64,000 nt of DNA from Acidobacteriota bacterium (GCA_021792135.1 JAJYVF010000002.1:62001-126000), one strand, 5' to 3'; shown: positions 26,721-36,143, counted from the stretch's first letter. The notes: generated by a model from the sequence alone, not told the origin. Made by a program: numbers and translations.

Positions 26721-28340
26721 TTGCCGGATCACCCCGTCCTTCCATCTCGACCCGAAGAAACCGGAACGCCATCTCAGATGGCCCCGCGGCGTCAGATTTT
26801 TGCCTGCAAATCCATCGATAAGCTCATTAGCGACTCTGAGCGCCCCGAGCACAGCCTGAGGAAAACGCTCGGCCCCGTTTCGCTGACCGCCCTCGGCATC
26901 GGAGCCGTGATCGGCTCCGGCATCTTCACCGTCATCGGCACGGCCATCTCCGGTGAGAGGTTCAGTTCTACATCGTTTTTCGATACTCCCCTGCTCGATT
27001 ATCTGGTCCGGCACACGGCCATGGCCGGACGCCCGGGCGCCGGGCCGGCTCTCGCTGTATCTCTGGTGCTGGTGGCGATCGTCTGTGCCTTCACAGGGCT
27101 CTGCTATGCCGAACTGGCATCGATGATCCCCATCGCCGGCTCGGCGTACACCTACACCTACGCCACCATGGGCGAGTTGATCGCCTGGATCATCGGCTGG
27201 GACCTGATCCTCGAATATGCCTTTTCCAACATGGCTGTCTCGGTGGGCTTTGCCGAGCACATGGTGGATCTGCTGGACTGGCTCGGCATCCATCCGGCCC
27301 TGAAATGGATCTCCCCGGCATACTTGCCCAGCGGCATGACGGATCTGGAGGGCCACACCCTCTACCAGCCCGGCTGGCATTTCGGCTTCAATTTCCCGGC
27401 ATTCCTCATCGTCATGGTGCTTACCGTCATCCTGGTGAGGGGTATCCGGGAATCGGCCAAAACCAACAATGTCATGGTGCTGCTCAAGATAGCGGCGATC
27501 CTCATCTTCGTCGCGGCCGGGGCGCATTACGTCCACCCGTCCGACTGGCACCCCTTTTATCCCAATGGCTGGTCGGGAGTGCTTACGGGCGGCTCCATCA
27601 TCTTCTTCACCTACATCGGCTTCGACTCGGTCTCCACCGCAGCGGAAGAATGCCGCCATCCCCAGCGTGACGTTCCCATTGGCATCATTGCCACGCTGAT
27701 CGTCTGCACCATCCTGTACATAGGTGTGGCCGTGATCCTCACCGGCATCACCAAATGGAACATGATGGTGGGCGACGCCGCCCCCGTGGTCAACTCTCTG
27801 AAGCGGCTCTACCTGCACCACCCCAGCACCGCGCTGCACTGGATACGCCTTGCCGTCCTCATCGGGGCCATCCTGGGGATGATCTCGTCCATCCTCGTTT
27901 TTCAGATCGGCCAGGCGCGGGTGTGGTTCGCCATGTCGCGGGACCGGCTGCTGCCACGGATCTTTTCCCATGTGCATCCGCACTTCCGCACGCCGGCGGT
28001 AGCCACCTGGGTCGCGGGCATTGTCGTCGGGCTGCCGGCCGGACTGCTGGACATCGGCACCTTTTCCGATCTGTCGAACATCGGAACACTGTTCGCGTTT
28101 ACGCTGGTTTCCGGAGGCGTCCTCATCCTGCGCTACAAGGACCCTCACCGCCGCCGCGGCTTCCGGGCTCCCTTTGGCCCTGTTTTCCCGGTTCTAAGCA
28201 TCATTTTCTGCGTGCTGCTGATGGCCGGCTTGCCCATCATGACCTGGCTGCGCTTTTTTATCTGGCTGGCCATCGGCCTGGTAATCTACTTCACCTACAG
28301 TCGCCACCGCAGTGAGTTTGCCCGTTCCGCCCGCATCTGA
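26721..28340 (+). CDS. APC-superfamily amino acid permease (cationic amino acid transporter type)
   Basis: 539 residues, about 12-13 transmembrane helices. The N-terminus KSIDKLISDSERPEHSLRKT followed by LGIGAVIGSGIFTVIG is typical of CAT-type permeases, and the GSGIF motif shapes the substrate site. A TTG at 26721 has AGGAG six bases before it and is preferred; the first ATG (26778) lacks a good site but would give a start more usual for the family. It imports or exchanges amino acids at the inner membrane. The substrate is not certain. Confidence 0.88.
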   Translation: MPDHPVLPSRPEETGTPSQMAPRRQIFACKSIDKLISDSERPEHSLRKTLGPVSLTALGIGAVIGSGIFTVIGTAISGERFSSTSFFDTPLLDYLVRHTAMAGRPGAGPALAVSLVLVAIVCAFTGLCYAELASMIPIAGSAYTYTYATMGELIAWIIGWDLILEYAFSNMAVSVGFAEHMVDLLDWLGIHPALKWISPAYLPSGMTDLEGHTLYQPGWHFGFNFPAFLIVMVLTVILVRGIRESAKTNNVMVLLKIAAILIFVAAGAHYVHPSDWHPFYPNGWSGVLTGGSIIFFTYIGFDSVSTAAEECRHPQRDVPIGIIATLIVCTILYIGVAVILTGITKWNMMVGDAAPVVNSLKRLYLHHPSTALHWIRLAVLIGAILGMISSILVFQIGQARVWFAMSRDRLLPRIFSHVHPHFRTPAVATWVAGIVVGLPAGLLDIGTFSDLSNIGTLFAFTLVSGGVLILRYKDPHRRRGFRAPFGPVFPVLSIIFCVLLMAGLPIMTWLRFFIWLAIGLVIYFTYSRHRSEFARSARI

Positions 28341-28395
28341 GGGCGCCCTGGGACGCGGCCCGAGATTCCCGGGAAGCGTACCCTACACTGGATCT

Positions 28396-28620
28396 ATGAA
28401 CGAGTTTGGCCGGCTGCTGATCGGCTTCGGACTGCTGCTCGTCGTCGTGGGCGCCGTCGTTCTGCTGCTCGGCCGCACAGGATTGCCGCTGGGGCGCCTC
28501 CCCGGCGACTTCTCCTGGCGCGGGAAACACACCACGGTGTACTTCCCTCTGGGAACCTCCATTCTGCTGAGTGTGGTGCTGTCGCTGCTGTTCTACATCC
28601 TCTCGCGGTTCCGCCGGTAG
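28396..28620 (+). CDS. DUF2905-family small membrane protein
   Basis: 74 residues with two transmembrane helices (about 5-26 and 50-70) joined by LPLGRLPGDFSWRGKH, a conserved DUF2905 loop. The ATG at 28396 excludes an upstream low-quality extension that overlaps the permease terminus. The function of the family is unknown. It converges on the glycerol facilitator gene with a 3-bp gap. Confidence 0.8.
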   Translation: MNEFGRLLIGFGLLLVVVGAVVLLLGRTGLPLGRLPGDFSWRGKHTTVYFPLGTSILLSVVLSLLFYILSRFRR

Positions 28621-28623
28621 ACT

Positions 28624-29430
28624 TCAGCCGGCCTGCTCGCGCAGGGCACGATTGCGTGCCGGCAGGAAGGGATGGATCAGCACCTGGTACGCTGCCCCCC
28701 CGACAGCCCCGCCAATCAGCGGAGCCACGATGGGAATCCACCAGTAGTTTTGCGGGGAGGGAAAGGCCGCACCGCCCCATCCGGCCAGGAAGCAAAAGAT
28801 GCGCGGGCCCAGATCGCGGGCGGGGTTGATGGCCCAGCCTTCCAGATAGCCCATGGAAGCTCCGATGATCGCCACCAGGAAGCCGATGATCACGGCTCCG
28901 AAGTTCGCTCCGGGGGCCATTTCGTTGTAGCGCTCGGTGATGGCGAAGATGCCGAAGATCAGAAGCGCCGTCAGGATGACTTCATCGCTGAAGGCGTGGG
29001 CCGCCGTGATCCACGCAGCGGGATGGGTGAAGAAGACCCCTGCGGCGCCGCCTGCGGCCCGCGTCAGGTTGTGAGCGGCGTTGAAGGCGTTGATGACGGG
29101 AACGAAGAGGGCATAGACGATCGACGCCCCCAGCAGCCCGCCGACGGTCTGCGCCGCGCAGTAGGGCAGGACTTTCGCCCAGGAGAACTTCCGGTAGAGC
29201 GCCAGCGCCAGCGTCACCGCCGGATTCGCATGGCAGCCGCTGACCGACCCCGTCGTGTAGATCGCCATCGTGACGGCCAGTCCCCACGCGATGCAGACCC
29301 CCCAGTAGGCGTGCTGGTAAGGGCTGGGGTCATAAAGGCTGTACATCGCGGCGACCGAGTCGCCGAAAGTAATAATGATCAGCACGGCCACGGCTTCCGA
29401 GATGAGTTCTCCGGCAAACTTTCTGGTCAT
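28624..29430 (-). CDS. MIP-family glycerol facilitator
   Basis: 268 residues, six membrane helices and two half-helices. The two pore motifs are HANPAV and INPARDLGPRIF. The aspartate after the second NPAR is characteristic of glycerol facilitators rather than water-only aquaporins. The ATG at 29430 has GAGGGG before it; the open frame extends 25 codons further without support. No glycerol kinase lies nearby. Confidence 0.88.
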   Translation of the reverse strand: MTRKFAGELISEAVAVLIIITFGDSVAAMYSLYDPSPYQHAYWGVCIAWGLAVTMAIYTTGSVSGCHANPAVTLALALYRKFSWAKVLPYCAAQTVGGLLGASIVYALFVPVINAFNAAHNLTRAAGGAAGVFFTHPAAWITAAHAFSDEVILTALLIFGIFAITERYNEMAPGANFGAVIIGFLVAIIGASMGYLEGWAINPARDLGPRIFCFLAGWGGAAFPSPQNYWWIPIVAPLIGGAVGGAAYQVLIHPFLPARNRALREQAG

Positions 29431-29590
29431 CCAGTTCCCCTCGCTTCCGCCGAGCGGAGCGATGCCATTGTATAAGCCGGAGTTGCGGCATTGGATTTTG
29501 CTCATGAACGCATGCGGAGCGTGGCCACCGGTCCGAACGGTTCACAGGTTCATCGGCCGGGATACGCAACGCTCAGAACGCTTTCGGGGC

Positions 29591-29618
29591 AAAAAAAGGG
29601 CCCCTCGGGTGAGGGGCC
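29591..29618 (-). terminator. Rho-independent terminator of the OmpA-family gene
   Basis: GGCCCCTC, a four-base loop, then GAGGGGCC, followed on the minus strand by a run of seven T. It lies about 105 bp after the OmpA-family stop codon. Confidence 0.85.
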
Positions 29619-29724
29619 AATCTGCCTTGGTTCTCTCGTTGTGTGAGAGCTTGTTGGGCCTCCCTTTCGGCTGAGGCTGGACTCTTGGCTGCGACGCAGC
29701 ACCCTGAGGGGAGGGCTGCGCGGA

Positions 29725-30621
29725 CTACTGCTGCGTCGCGCCAGTCGGTGAACCGCCGGCATTCGGCGAGTTCAAGGCCGCTAAACTGTTTTCCATCAGG
29801 CTCACGCGAACGATGCTGCCGCCGCGTGGTGCTGTTTCCCCGTTCTCATTGATCGGGGCATTGCCCATGGCGATTTCGTGAATCCGCCATACCGGCACAT
29901 TGTGCTCAGCGAGATACCGCACGACGGCCTGGGCCATCCGCTGAGAACTCTCCATGCCCGCCATACCCCGTGCGTGCGAGTAGCCTGCCACTTCGACCAC
30001 ATATCCCTTCCGGCCCTGCAGCTGGCTGACGACCTGATCCAGGGCGTCCTTCGCCTTCTGGTTCAGCAATCTCTGACCGGGACGGAAATTAATGTCCATG
30101 TTGTTGACCGGGTGGTACTGATCGAGATTGGCGACCGTCTGGCCCAGCTGATTTGTTTTGTCGGAGGCCTGCTGGGCGAGTTCCTGCGCCTGCCCTGCGG
30201 CCTGGCTGGCCTGGCTGGCGGTCTGACTTGCCTGACTGGCGGTGGACTGGGCGGCGTGGATCCCGTTCTGCGCCCGCTCGTCAACGTCCTTAATGGACGC
30301 AGCGTTTTTGGCTTGGAGCTGATCCAGCTCGTTCAGGCGCTGCTTGACAGGAGTCAGCTGCTTATTCACCCACTTCTTGCGGGCGAACGGATTCACGCGG
30401 CCCCAGAACCCCTCTTTCGTGTTCGTGGGAAGGGGAGCCTGGCCGGTCCCTGTCTGCTGAATCGTACCCTGACTCTGTGTTTGAGTGGTTGGGGTTGTTG
30501 TCGTGCCTGTCTGTACCTGCGGCTTCTGCTGGGCGGAATTGTCCTGCGCGAGGGCTGGCAAACCGAGGCAGGCCGCGACTAACAGCACTGTCATCGATCC
30601 GGGTTTCAGAATGCTTCTCAT
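29725..30621 (-). CDS. Secreted OmpA-family C-terminal domain protein with Ala/Gln repeat
   Basis: 298 residues. A signal peptide ends at ALAQ (about 26). A Gln/Thr-rich segment follows, then a predicted coiled coil with repeated SQAAQ/SQTASQASQ units (about 125-160), and a C-terminal OmpA-like domain (about 180-285). The usual aspartate of the peptidoglycan-binding loop is not conserved (GYSHARG), though SSQRMAQAVVRYL keeps the helix. It probably sits in the outer membrane or periplasm. The ATG at 30621 starts the signal peptide. It ends before a strong terminator. Confidence 0.75.
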   Translation of the reverse strand: MRSILKPGSMTVLLVAACLGLPALAQDNSAQQKPQVQTGTTTTPTTQTQSQGTIQQTGTGQAPLPTNTKEGFWGRVNPFARKKWVNKQLTPVKQRLNELDQLQAKNAASIKDVDERAQNGIHAAQSTASQASQTASQASQAAGQAQELAQQASDKTNQLGQTVANLDQYHPVNNMDINFRPGQRLLNQKAKDALDQVVSQLQGRKGYVVEVAGYSHARGMAGMESSQRMAQAVVRYLAEHNVPVWRIHEIAMGNAPINENGETAPRGGSIVRVSLMENSLAALNSPNAGGSPTGATQQ

Positions 30622-30851
30622 GAGTATTTTGACGCCTATATTCGAGGGACCGAGCTGCCCTCTTCTTCCCGGATATGAGCATCTGGTCTGCCAAACCCTC
30701 ACCGCCCAGGGACGATTTCGCTAAGTGTCGCTGCACGAAGAGGCTGGATCTTCAGAAGCTGTCCGCAGACGCACGGAGGGGCGCAAAAAACGAGCATTTC
30801 CGGGAGGTTACAGGAAAAATTTACACGGTCCCGCTGGGGGCAGGCTGTGAA

Positions 30852-31391
30852 CTATTTCCCGCTGACTGCGATGATTCGGATTTCGGGATAACTCTGATTC
30901 CAGTCCTGGGCGACATGATCGAGGATGAGGCGAAACTCGCGGGTCTGCCCTGGAAGAATCGGCGCCGCGCTAACCGGCTGGGTATCCACATAAGGCTCGC
31001 GGGTACGGATGAGGCTCAGCGGCATGGTTTCCTTCTGCACGATCTGATCGGTCGCATCCCGAAAGGCTACCTGCACCGTGATCCCCGCGACAGTTTCCTT
31101 GCCCTGATTGGCGATCTTCCCGTCGATGTAAGTGGCCTGTCCGCCCAGGACGTTGTTCGCCTGGCTCATGGTGATGCCGGAGATGGGCAGGCTGGCGGCA
31201 TAGGGATCGGGGGACGCCAGGCCCGCTCCTCCCGGATTGCCGGGCTCGGCATGGTGGCTGACTGCGATGAGGATGCCGATGACCGCCAGCACCACGATGC
31301 CGGCGATGATCCAGGGCAGGACCGAGCGCGACTCGCGTGCCTCTGCTCGTTCAGGACGAAACATGCCGGAGGGAGAACCGGGTGCGCTCAT
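30852..31391 (-). CDS. Single-pass membrane protein, DUF2393-like
   Basis: 179 residues: a short polar N-terminus, one transmembrane helix (about 26-43, WIIAGIVVLAVIGILIAV), then an extracytoplasmic beta-rich domain with YIDGKIANQGKETVAGITV. This arrangement resembles the DUF2393/FxLYD class, in which the domain has an immunoglobulin-like fold. The function is unknown. It lies between the OmpA-family gene and the cytochrome c maturation genes. Confidence 0.6.
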   Translation of the reverse strand: MSAPGSPSGMFRPERAEARESRSVLPWIIAGIVVLAVIGILIAVSHHAEPGNPGGAGLASPDPYAASLPISGITMSQANNVLGGQATYIDGKIANQGKETVAGITVQVAFRDATDQIVQKETMPLSLIRTREPYVDTQPVSAAPILPGQTREFRLILDHVAQDWNQSYPEIRIIAVSGK

Positions 31392-31579
31392 GCCCGAGAT
31401 TGTACAACCACAGCGCCGGTGCCGACGGCGCAGGAGAACGACATCCCTTCGCGCCAGAACGATGACGAACGAGATACCCCAAAAGAGCCATCGCGCGAAT
31501 CTCAGCTCCGGTCCAGAATCGGGGCTGCGGGGAGAGTGTCTAAGCAGGGTAGCAACACTGCTCCAGCCGCGAGGCTCTT

Positions 31580-31687
31580 ATGAACAACAGTCCGCAGACG
31601 TCCTCGAATCGCAGGCCTGACTACGCGTATCGGATCGCGGCCATCGCTGTCGCACTGATTCTGCTGATCACGTCGTTTTCCGCGTAG
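31580..31687 (+). CDS. Possible 35-residue single-helix membrane peptide
   Basis: ATG at 31580 with GAGG six bases upstream; TAG at 31685. It encodes a polar 18-residue start (NNSPQTSSNRRPDYAYR) and a hydrophobic helix rich in Ala, Ile and Leu. It stands alone in a gap of about 370 bp between two minus-strand genes. The amphipathic layout supports coding, but no family is recognised. Confidence 0.4.
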   Translation: MNNSPQTSSNRRPDYAYRIAAIAVALILLITSFSA

Positions 31688-31764
31688 AAGGGGCGCGGAA
31701 AACCCGTGGACGCAGCCAGGCGCGGGCAACCGGCCGCAGAGAGCGCCTTGGAGCCGGAATTCCG

Positions 31765-33099
31765 CTAACGGCTCACCGTTTCTCGCGCCAGAGCCCGGCG
31801 CAGGACGACCTCCAGAGCCGATTTCAGCTGCGTGTATTCGGTTTCGCTCAGCCTACCCTCCAGCCGCTCGGTTTCCAGCGAGAAAAGTTCATCCTTGAGC
31901 GCTGCCAGGGTCGCGCTCTTCTGCGATGCGCCGTTCCCGGGAGTGGAGGCCCCGGGTAGCGAAGCGCGGTAGGCTACCGCGGATTTGGCGCCGGGGATCG
32001 GGGTTGGCACCAGCGGAGACGCAGCCGGGGGGCCCCCGGCGGTGGCTGGCTGCGATCCGGGCTTCGAGCGCATCGTGAAGGCTGCCACGACCACCAGCGC
32101 CAGACCCACCGCGCTGAGAATCCACCACTTGTACTTCTGCAGCGGATCAGGCGTGTCGATCGGCGTTCCCAGGCCACCGCCCGGAGCATTGGCCGGCGCC
32201 GCGGACTGCTCCTGACCGGACTGCATCCCCTGGTCGGCGCCGCCCTGGCCGTTCTGCGCCTCGCGCGGCATCGACCCGGTGCCCGACACGGTAAACGAGA
32301 CTGGCACATCCGGCTTTACATTGGTGGCCAGATACGTCTCCGTTCCTGGCCCGCTGGCATCGCCCGGCATGAGCTGGAAGCTGGTGCCGCTGAAGACCAT
32401 GCTCTTCGGCAGCATGACGGCCAGGTTCTCCGTGGGCAGCGACACCTGCGTGTGCAAGGTGAGGCTGCCGCTGTAGGGCAGGCCATATCCGATCTGGAAG
32501 CGGGTTTCTCCGGGACGCACGGGAAAAACAAACGTGTAATGGCCCTTCTCGGCCAGAGGTACGGGCGAACTCGAGACGGCCATGCCGCCGGGACCGGTCG
32601 CTGTGGCACCCTCCAGCTTCGCACCCTGGGGGAGGTAGAACTCAAAACTGCGGGGACCAAACTGGGTCTTTGGGGGCTTCGACTCATTGCGGATGAAGAA
32701 GCTCTCCGTGACGTTCAGGCCCTGGGAGTCGGTCTCGATCCGCTCCACGTCGGCGTAGACATGGAGGCCCTCGACCTTCGGCGACACATCGTACACGTCG
32801 ATGTTCACCGTGGAGGTATTGGGAGGTACAGGCCCATAATACGAGGCCTTCTGGTGCTCGACCTGGACCAGATGCATGCCGGCATTGTCCGGCACGCTAA
32901 AGGAGAAGTGCCCCTGCGCATCGATGGTGGTGCGGGCAGCTTCCGTCATGCTCTGCTGCAGATCGAGCAGGATCGCGGTATCGCCGGCTGCCGGCTTGTT
33001 GGTGGTCTTGTCGATGACGTTGCCGGAAATGGTAGCGGCCACGAGCGAAAGCGGCAGAGCGAGGACAGCGGCGGGGGCGAGTCGGGCGAGCAGGTTCAT
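31765..33099 (-). CDS. Periplasmic carboxypeptidase-regulatory-like protein with membrane anchor
   Basis: 444 residues. A signal peptide ends near VAAT. A carboxypeptidase-regulatory (CnaB-like) beta domain follows (about 22-105), then a beta-rich part (110-280), a Gly/Gln linker, one transmembrane helix (about 328-347), and a cytoplasmic tail with LETERLEGRLSETEY. That tail resembles the short helical ends of CcmI-like proteins. It lies 18 bp after the CcmI-like gene and probably belongs to the same operon. The role is unknown; a link to cytochrome assembly is inferred from position. Confidence 0.6.
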   Translation of the reverse strand: MNLLARLAPAAVLALPLSLVAATISGNVIDKTTNKPAAGDTAILLDLQQSMTEAARTTIDAQGHFSFSVPDNAGMHLVQVEHQKASYYGPVPPNTSTVNIDVYDVSPKVEGLHVYADVERIETDSQGLNVTESFFIRNESKPPKTQFGPRSFEFYLPQGAKLEGATATGPGGMAVSSSPVPLAEKGHYTFVFPVRPGETRFQIGYGLPYSGSLTLHTQVSLPTENLAVMLPKSMVFSGTSFQLMPGDASGPGTETYLATNVKPDVPVSFTVSGTGSMPREAQNGQGGADQGMQSGQEQSAAPANAPGGGLGTPIDTPDPLQKYKWWILSAVGLALVVVAAFTMRSKPGSQPATAGGPPAASPLVPTPIPGAKSAVAYRASLPGASTPGNGASQKSATLAALKDELFSLETERLEGRLSETEYTQLKSALEVVLRRALARETVSR

Positions 33100-33117
33100 G
33101 AGGTTCCAGTCTTCAGG

Positions 33118-33408
33118 TTAGGTGTGCTGGGGCGCGGCCAAAACATCGGACTCCAGCAGATCGATCTCGGCGACGACCTCGGCGGCCTCGTTTTCGAGGG
33201 TGGCGCGCTGGGCGGCGTAATCTTCTTCCGGATATTTGCCGGCGCGATACTCGAAGTTCAGGTCGCGCAGATTTTCGAAGAGCACCTCCCGGCGCTCACG
33301 CAGGTACTCGAGGCGGGTCTTGGTCCGCTGCGCCTCGATGTTGCGCTCGGGCCAGAAGACGTAGAGGAAGGTGCCGATCAGCAGCAGTCCACAGGCGATG
33401 GTGGTCAT
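33118..33408 (-). CDS. CcmI-like cytochrome c biogenesis protein (short)
   Basis: 96 residues: one transmembrane helix (about 3-19), then a coiled-coil part with RLEYLRERREVLFENLRDLNFEY and GKYPEEDY. The latter motifs are those of the CcmI N-terminal region. CcmI helps CcmF/H handle apocytochrome. The TPR domain of full CcmI is absent. It follows ccmH by 46 bp on the same strand. Confidence 0.68.
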   Translation of the reverse strand: MTTIACGLLLIGTFLYVFWPERNIEAQRTKTRLEYLRERREVLFENLRDLNFEYRAGKYPEEDYAAQRATLENEAAEVVAEIDLLESDVLAAPQHT

Positions 33409-33454
33409 GACTCAGGCTCCATGCACAGGAAAATCCGATGCGGATCTGTTGCGC

Positions 33455-33919
33455 TCATATTTCGGTCTCCCTGCGGATGCGCGCGCGCAGGTCCCTCGAA
33501 GCGGGGTCATCGGGCACCACCGGCATCGGGGCCGTACGCAGTTTCCATTTCCGGACGAGCAGAAACGTCCCGAAGAGTCCCAGAAGCAGCAGCGCCGGCG
33601 GCACCACCCAGGCAACGATGTTGAACCGCGTCAGCCAGGGCGCAGCCAAAGCGGTGGGGCCATATTCCGCCTGGAACGCGCTGAGGATTGCGTTATCGCT
33701 GTCGCCGCGATCGACCGCCGCTCGCAGTTCCGCCGTCATCCGGGCAGAGGCCTGACAGCCCATGTGGTTGCACTCGAGCAGGATCTCGTTGCAGCCGCAG
33801 GTACACATCAGCTTGTGGCCGAGATCGTTGTAGCGCGCCTGCGTGTCGGCCGCTCCCAGGGTAATGACGCCCACCACCACCAGCAGCGGCAGGAAGGCAA
33901 ACCGGCTCAGCCGCCGCAT
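33455..33919 (-). CDS. ccmH: Cytochrome c maturation thioredoxin-like reductase CcmH
   Basis: 154 residues: a signal or membrane helix at the N-terminus, a CcmH domain and a C-terminal transmembrane helix (about 109-128). The expected LRCxxC redox motif is replaced by LMCTCGC, and further cysteines follow (LECNHMGC). CcmH reduces apocytochrome cysteines before haem attachment in the periplasm. It overlaps the ccmF stop (ATGA), indicating coupling. The cysteine-rich variant is noted as unusual compared with proteobacterial CcmH. Confidence 0.82.
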   Translation of the reverse strand: MRRLSRFAFLPLLVVVGVITLGAADTQARYNDLGHKLMCTCGCNEILLECNHMGCQASARMTAELRAAVDRGDSDNAILSAFQAEYGPTALAAPWLTRFNIVAWVVPPALLLLGLFGTFLLVRKWKLRTAPMPVVPDDPASRDLRARIRRETEI

Positions 33920-35985
33920 CAGTCCCCTGCCCTTCCGGCGGTGACCGCCTCATCCGGCACCGTAACCCGGCTGCGCTGCGCCGCCACCGCCGCACTCAGG
34001 TTCGGGAAGAGCGCCACTCCGGTGCCGAGCACGGTGATGATGAGCCCGATCCAGATCCAGGCGACCAGGGGATTCAGGAAGGCCTTGATGACCGGCTGCC
34101 CGGTGGAGGCATCCTTGCCCGCGTAGATGACATACAGGTCCCAGGCCAGCGTCGAGTGATTGGCCACAATGGTCGAAGGCTGCTGGCTCGCGGTGTAGAA
34201 CCGCAGTTCCGGGGCAAGCTGCGTGACCTTGCGCCCGTCGCGGTAGACATTGAGCAGAGCGAATTCGGTGTCGTAATTCGGGTTCGAATCCTGGGAGTAG
34301 TCGAGGCACTCGATCCGATACGGCCCGATGCTCATGCTCTGCTTGTAGTTCAGTGTCTTCTCGATGCTCTGGTTAAAGGCCGAGCCGGCCAGCCCGATGA
34401 AGATCACCACCACGCCGAAGTGGACGATGTAACCGCCGTAGCGCCGGGTATTGCGGCGCGTGAGCTGCACGACCGAGGAGAGCAGATTCCGGCCGGTATG
34501 GCGCTGGATGACGCGGGCGCCCCGGAGGAATTCCGCGAGGATCGCCGTCGCCACAAACGCGGCCATCATAAAGGTCACCCACGAGTAAAAGGCCCCCTGA
34601 TGGTCGGTGGTCAATATCGTCCACGGATGCACGCCCAGCGGGATCACGGCGATCGCCACAATCAGCGCGGCGATGGCGGGGATCACGAAGTTCTTGCGGA
34701 TGCTCCGCGTCGAAGTCGAGCGCCAGGCGAGCAGCGGGCCGATGCCGGTGAGAAACAGCAGAAAGACCCCGATGGGCACTGCAACCCGGTTATAGAAAGG
34801 AGCGCTGACCGTGACCCGGTTCCCCTGCACGTATTCCGACAGCACCGGAAACAGCGTGCCCCACAGCACCGTGAAGCAGGCCGCCAGCAGCACCAGGTTG
34901 TTAAAGAGGAAGCTCGACTCGCGCGAGACCAGCGATTCCAGCTTGTGGTCTGTCTTCAGGTGGTCGCGGTTCAGGATGTACACGAAAGTGCAGACCGCCA
35001 GAGTAATGACCAGGAAAACCCAGAACCAGTTTCCGATGGAGGACTGCGCGAAGGCATGCACCGAACTGACCAGCCCGGAACGCGTCAGCAGCGTGCCCAG
35101 AATCGAGAGCATGAAGGTGGAGAAGATGAGCCAGACGTTCCAGCTCTTCATCATGCCGCGCTTCTCCTGCATCATGACCGAGTGCAGGAAGGCCGTGCCG
35201 GTGAGCCACGGCATCAGCGAGGCGTTCTCGACCGGATCCCAGCCCCAGTAGCCGCCCCAGCCCAGCACGGAATACGCCCAGTGCGCTCCGAGGAAGATGC
35301 CGATGGTGAGAAAGAGCCAGGTCACCATGGTCCAGCGGCGGGTGATGTGGATCCATTTCTCACCCGGATACCGCATCATGAGCGCGCCCAGCGCAAAGGC
35401 GAAGGGGACGCTGAAACCCACATAGCCCAGATACAGCATGGGCGGGTGAATCACCATCTCCGGATACTGGAGGAGCGGATTCAGGCCGTTGCCGTCGGGC
35501 GGAATCGGGCCCGTCACCAGCGAGAACGGGGTGGCCGCTATGTTGACCAGCAGCAGGAAGAAGACCTGGACGGCGGCAAGAATCGTGGAGGCGTACGCCG
35601 TCAGCTTGACGTCAACCTTGTGCCGGACGCGCAGCACAAACCCGTAGGCCGACAGCAGCCACGCCCACAGCAGCAGTGAACCTTCCTGTCCTGACCACAG
35701 CGCCGCGAATTTGTAGGGCCCCGGCAGCGCACGGTTGGCGTGCTCCGCAATATAGGCGACCGAGAAGTCGTTGGTGAACGCCGCCCACACCAGCGCGAAG
35801 GCCGCGCAGGTGGCGGCCAGGAAGCTGGCGATCCCGGCGCGGCGCGCCGTTTCGGCCAGCCGCTCGGGCGCGATCGCCCCGCGCGTGCCGGTCGCAAGCT
35901 GGCGCAGCGCAACGGCTCCGGCCAGCAGGTTATAGCCGCTCAGCGCGAGCGCGACCAGGAGTGCAAAACTGCCAAATGCGGGCAT
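33919..35985 (-). CDS. ccmF: Cytochrome c haem lyase CcmF
   Basis: 688 residues, about 14-15 membrane helices. The haem-handling WWD motif is GGYWGWDPVENASLMPWL, near residue 250. Periplasmic histidines flank it, as in CcmF/NrfE. It joins haem to CXXCH cysteines together with CcmH. This organism encodes dozens of CXXCH sites in this window alone, so demand should be high. Upstream at 36088-36101 lies a GTGA-N6-TCAC palindrome. The other Ccm subunits (CcmABCE) are not in the window. Confidence 0.92.
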   Translation of the reverse strand: MPAFGSFALLVALALSGYNLLAGAVALRQLATGTRGAIAPERLAETARRAGIASFLAATCAAFALVWAAFTNDFSVAYIAEHANRALPGPYKFAALWSGQEGSLLLWAWLLSAYGFVLRVRHKVDVKLTAYASTILAAVQVFFLLLVNIAATPFSLVTGPIPPDGNGLNPLLQYPEMVIHPPMLYLGYVGFSVPFAFALGALMMRYPGEKWIHITRRWTMVTWLFLTIGIFLGAHWAYSVLGWGGYWGWDPVENASLMPWLTGTAFLHSVMMQEKRGMMKSWNVWLIFSTFMLSILGTLLTRSGLVSSVHAFAQSSIGNWFWVFLVITLAVCTFVYILNRDHLKTDHKLESLVSRESSFLFNNLVLLAACFTVLWGTLFPVLSEYVQGNRVTVSAPFYNRVAVPIGVFLLFLTGIGPLLAWRSTSTRSIRKNFVIPAIAALIVAIAVIPLGVHPWTILTTDHQGAFYSWVTFMMAAFVATAILAEFLRGARVIQRHTGRNLLSSVVQLTRRNTRRYGGYIVHFGVVVIFIGLAGSAFNQSIEKTLNYKQSMSIGPYRIECLDYSQDSNPNYDTEFALLNVYRDGRKVTQLAPELRFYTASQQPSTIVANHSTLAWDLYVIYAGKDASTGQPVIKAFLNPLVAWIWIGLIITVLGTGVALFPNLSAAVAAQRSRVTVPDEAVTAGRAGD

Positions 35986-36087
35986 AGGGATGTGTACCTT
36001 CCGATTGTCGCACTATCCGGGGACCTGTGGCGGCGGCGCGGCGATGAGGGTCAACCCGATCTTCGCGTCTGGGGAGAGCCTGCCGCT

Positions 36088-36101
36088 GTGACGAATCTCA
36101 C
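36088..36101. promoter_or_regulatory. Candidate Crp/Fnr-type site upstream of ccmF
   Basis: GTGACGAATCTCAC: outer four bases inverted (GTGA/TCAC), inner pair not matching. The centre is 110 bp upstream of the ccmF ATG. Sites of this form also precede the multihaem operon and cydA, so cytochrome maturation may be co-regulated. No strong -10 was found. Confidence 0.4.
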
Positions 36102-36143
36102 ACCCCGGCGGCGAGCTGCGTCAAATGCGGGCTCCCCGGCCGA

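Noticed and set aside
30160-30250. Short tandem repeat as a mobile or CRISPR-like element
   Set aside because: The repetition is in-frame SQASQ-type codons of the OmpA-family protein coiled coil, not spaced direct repeats.
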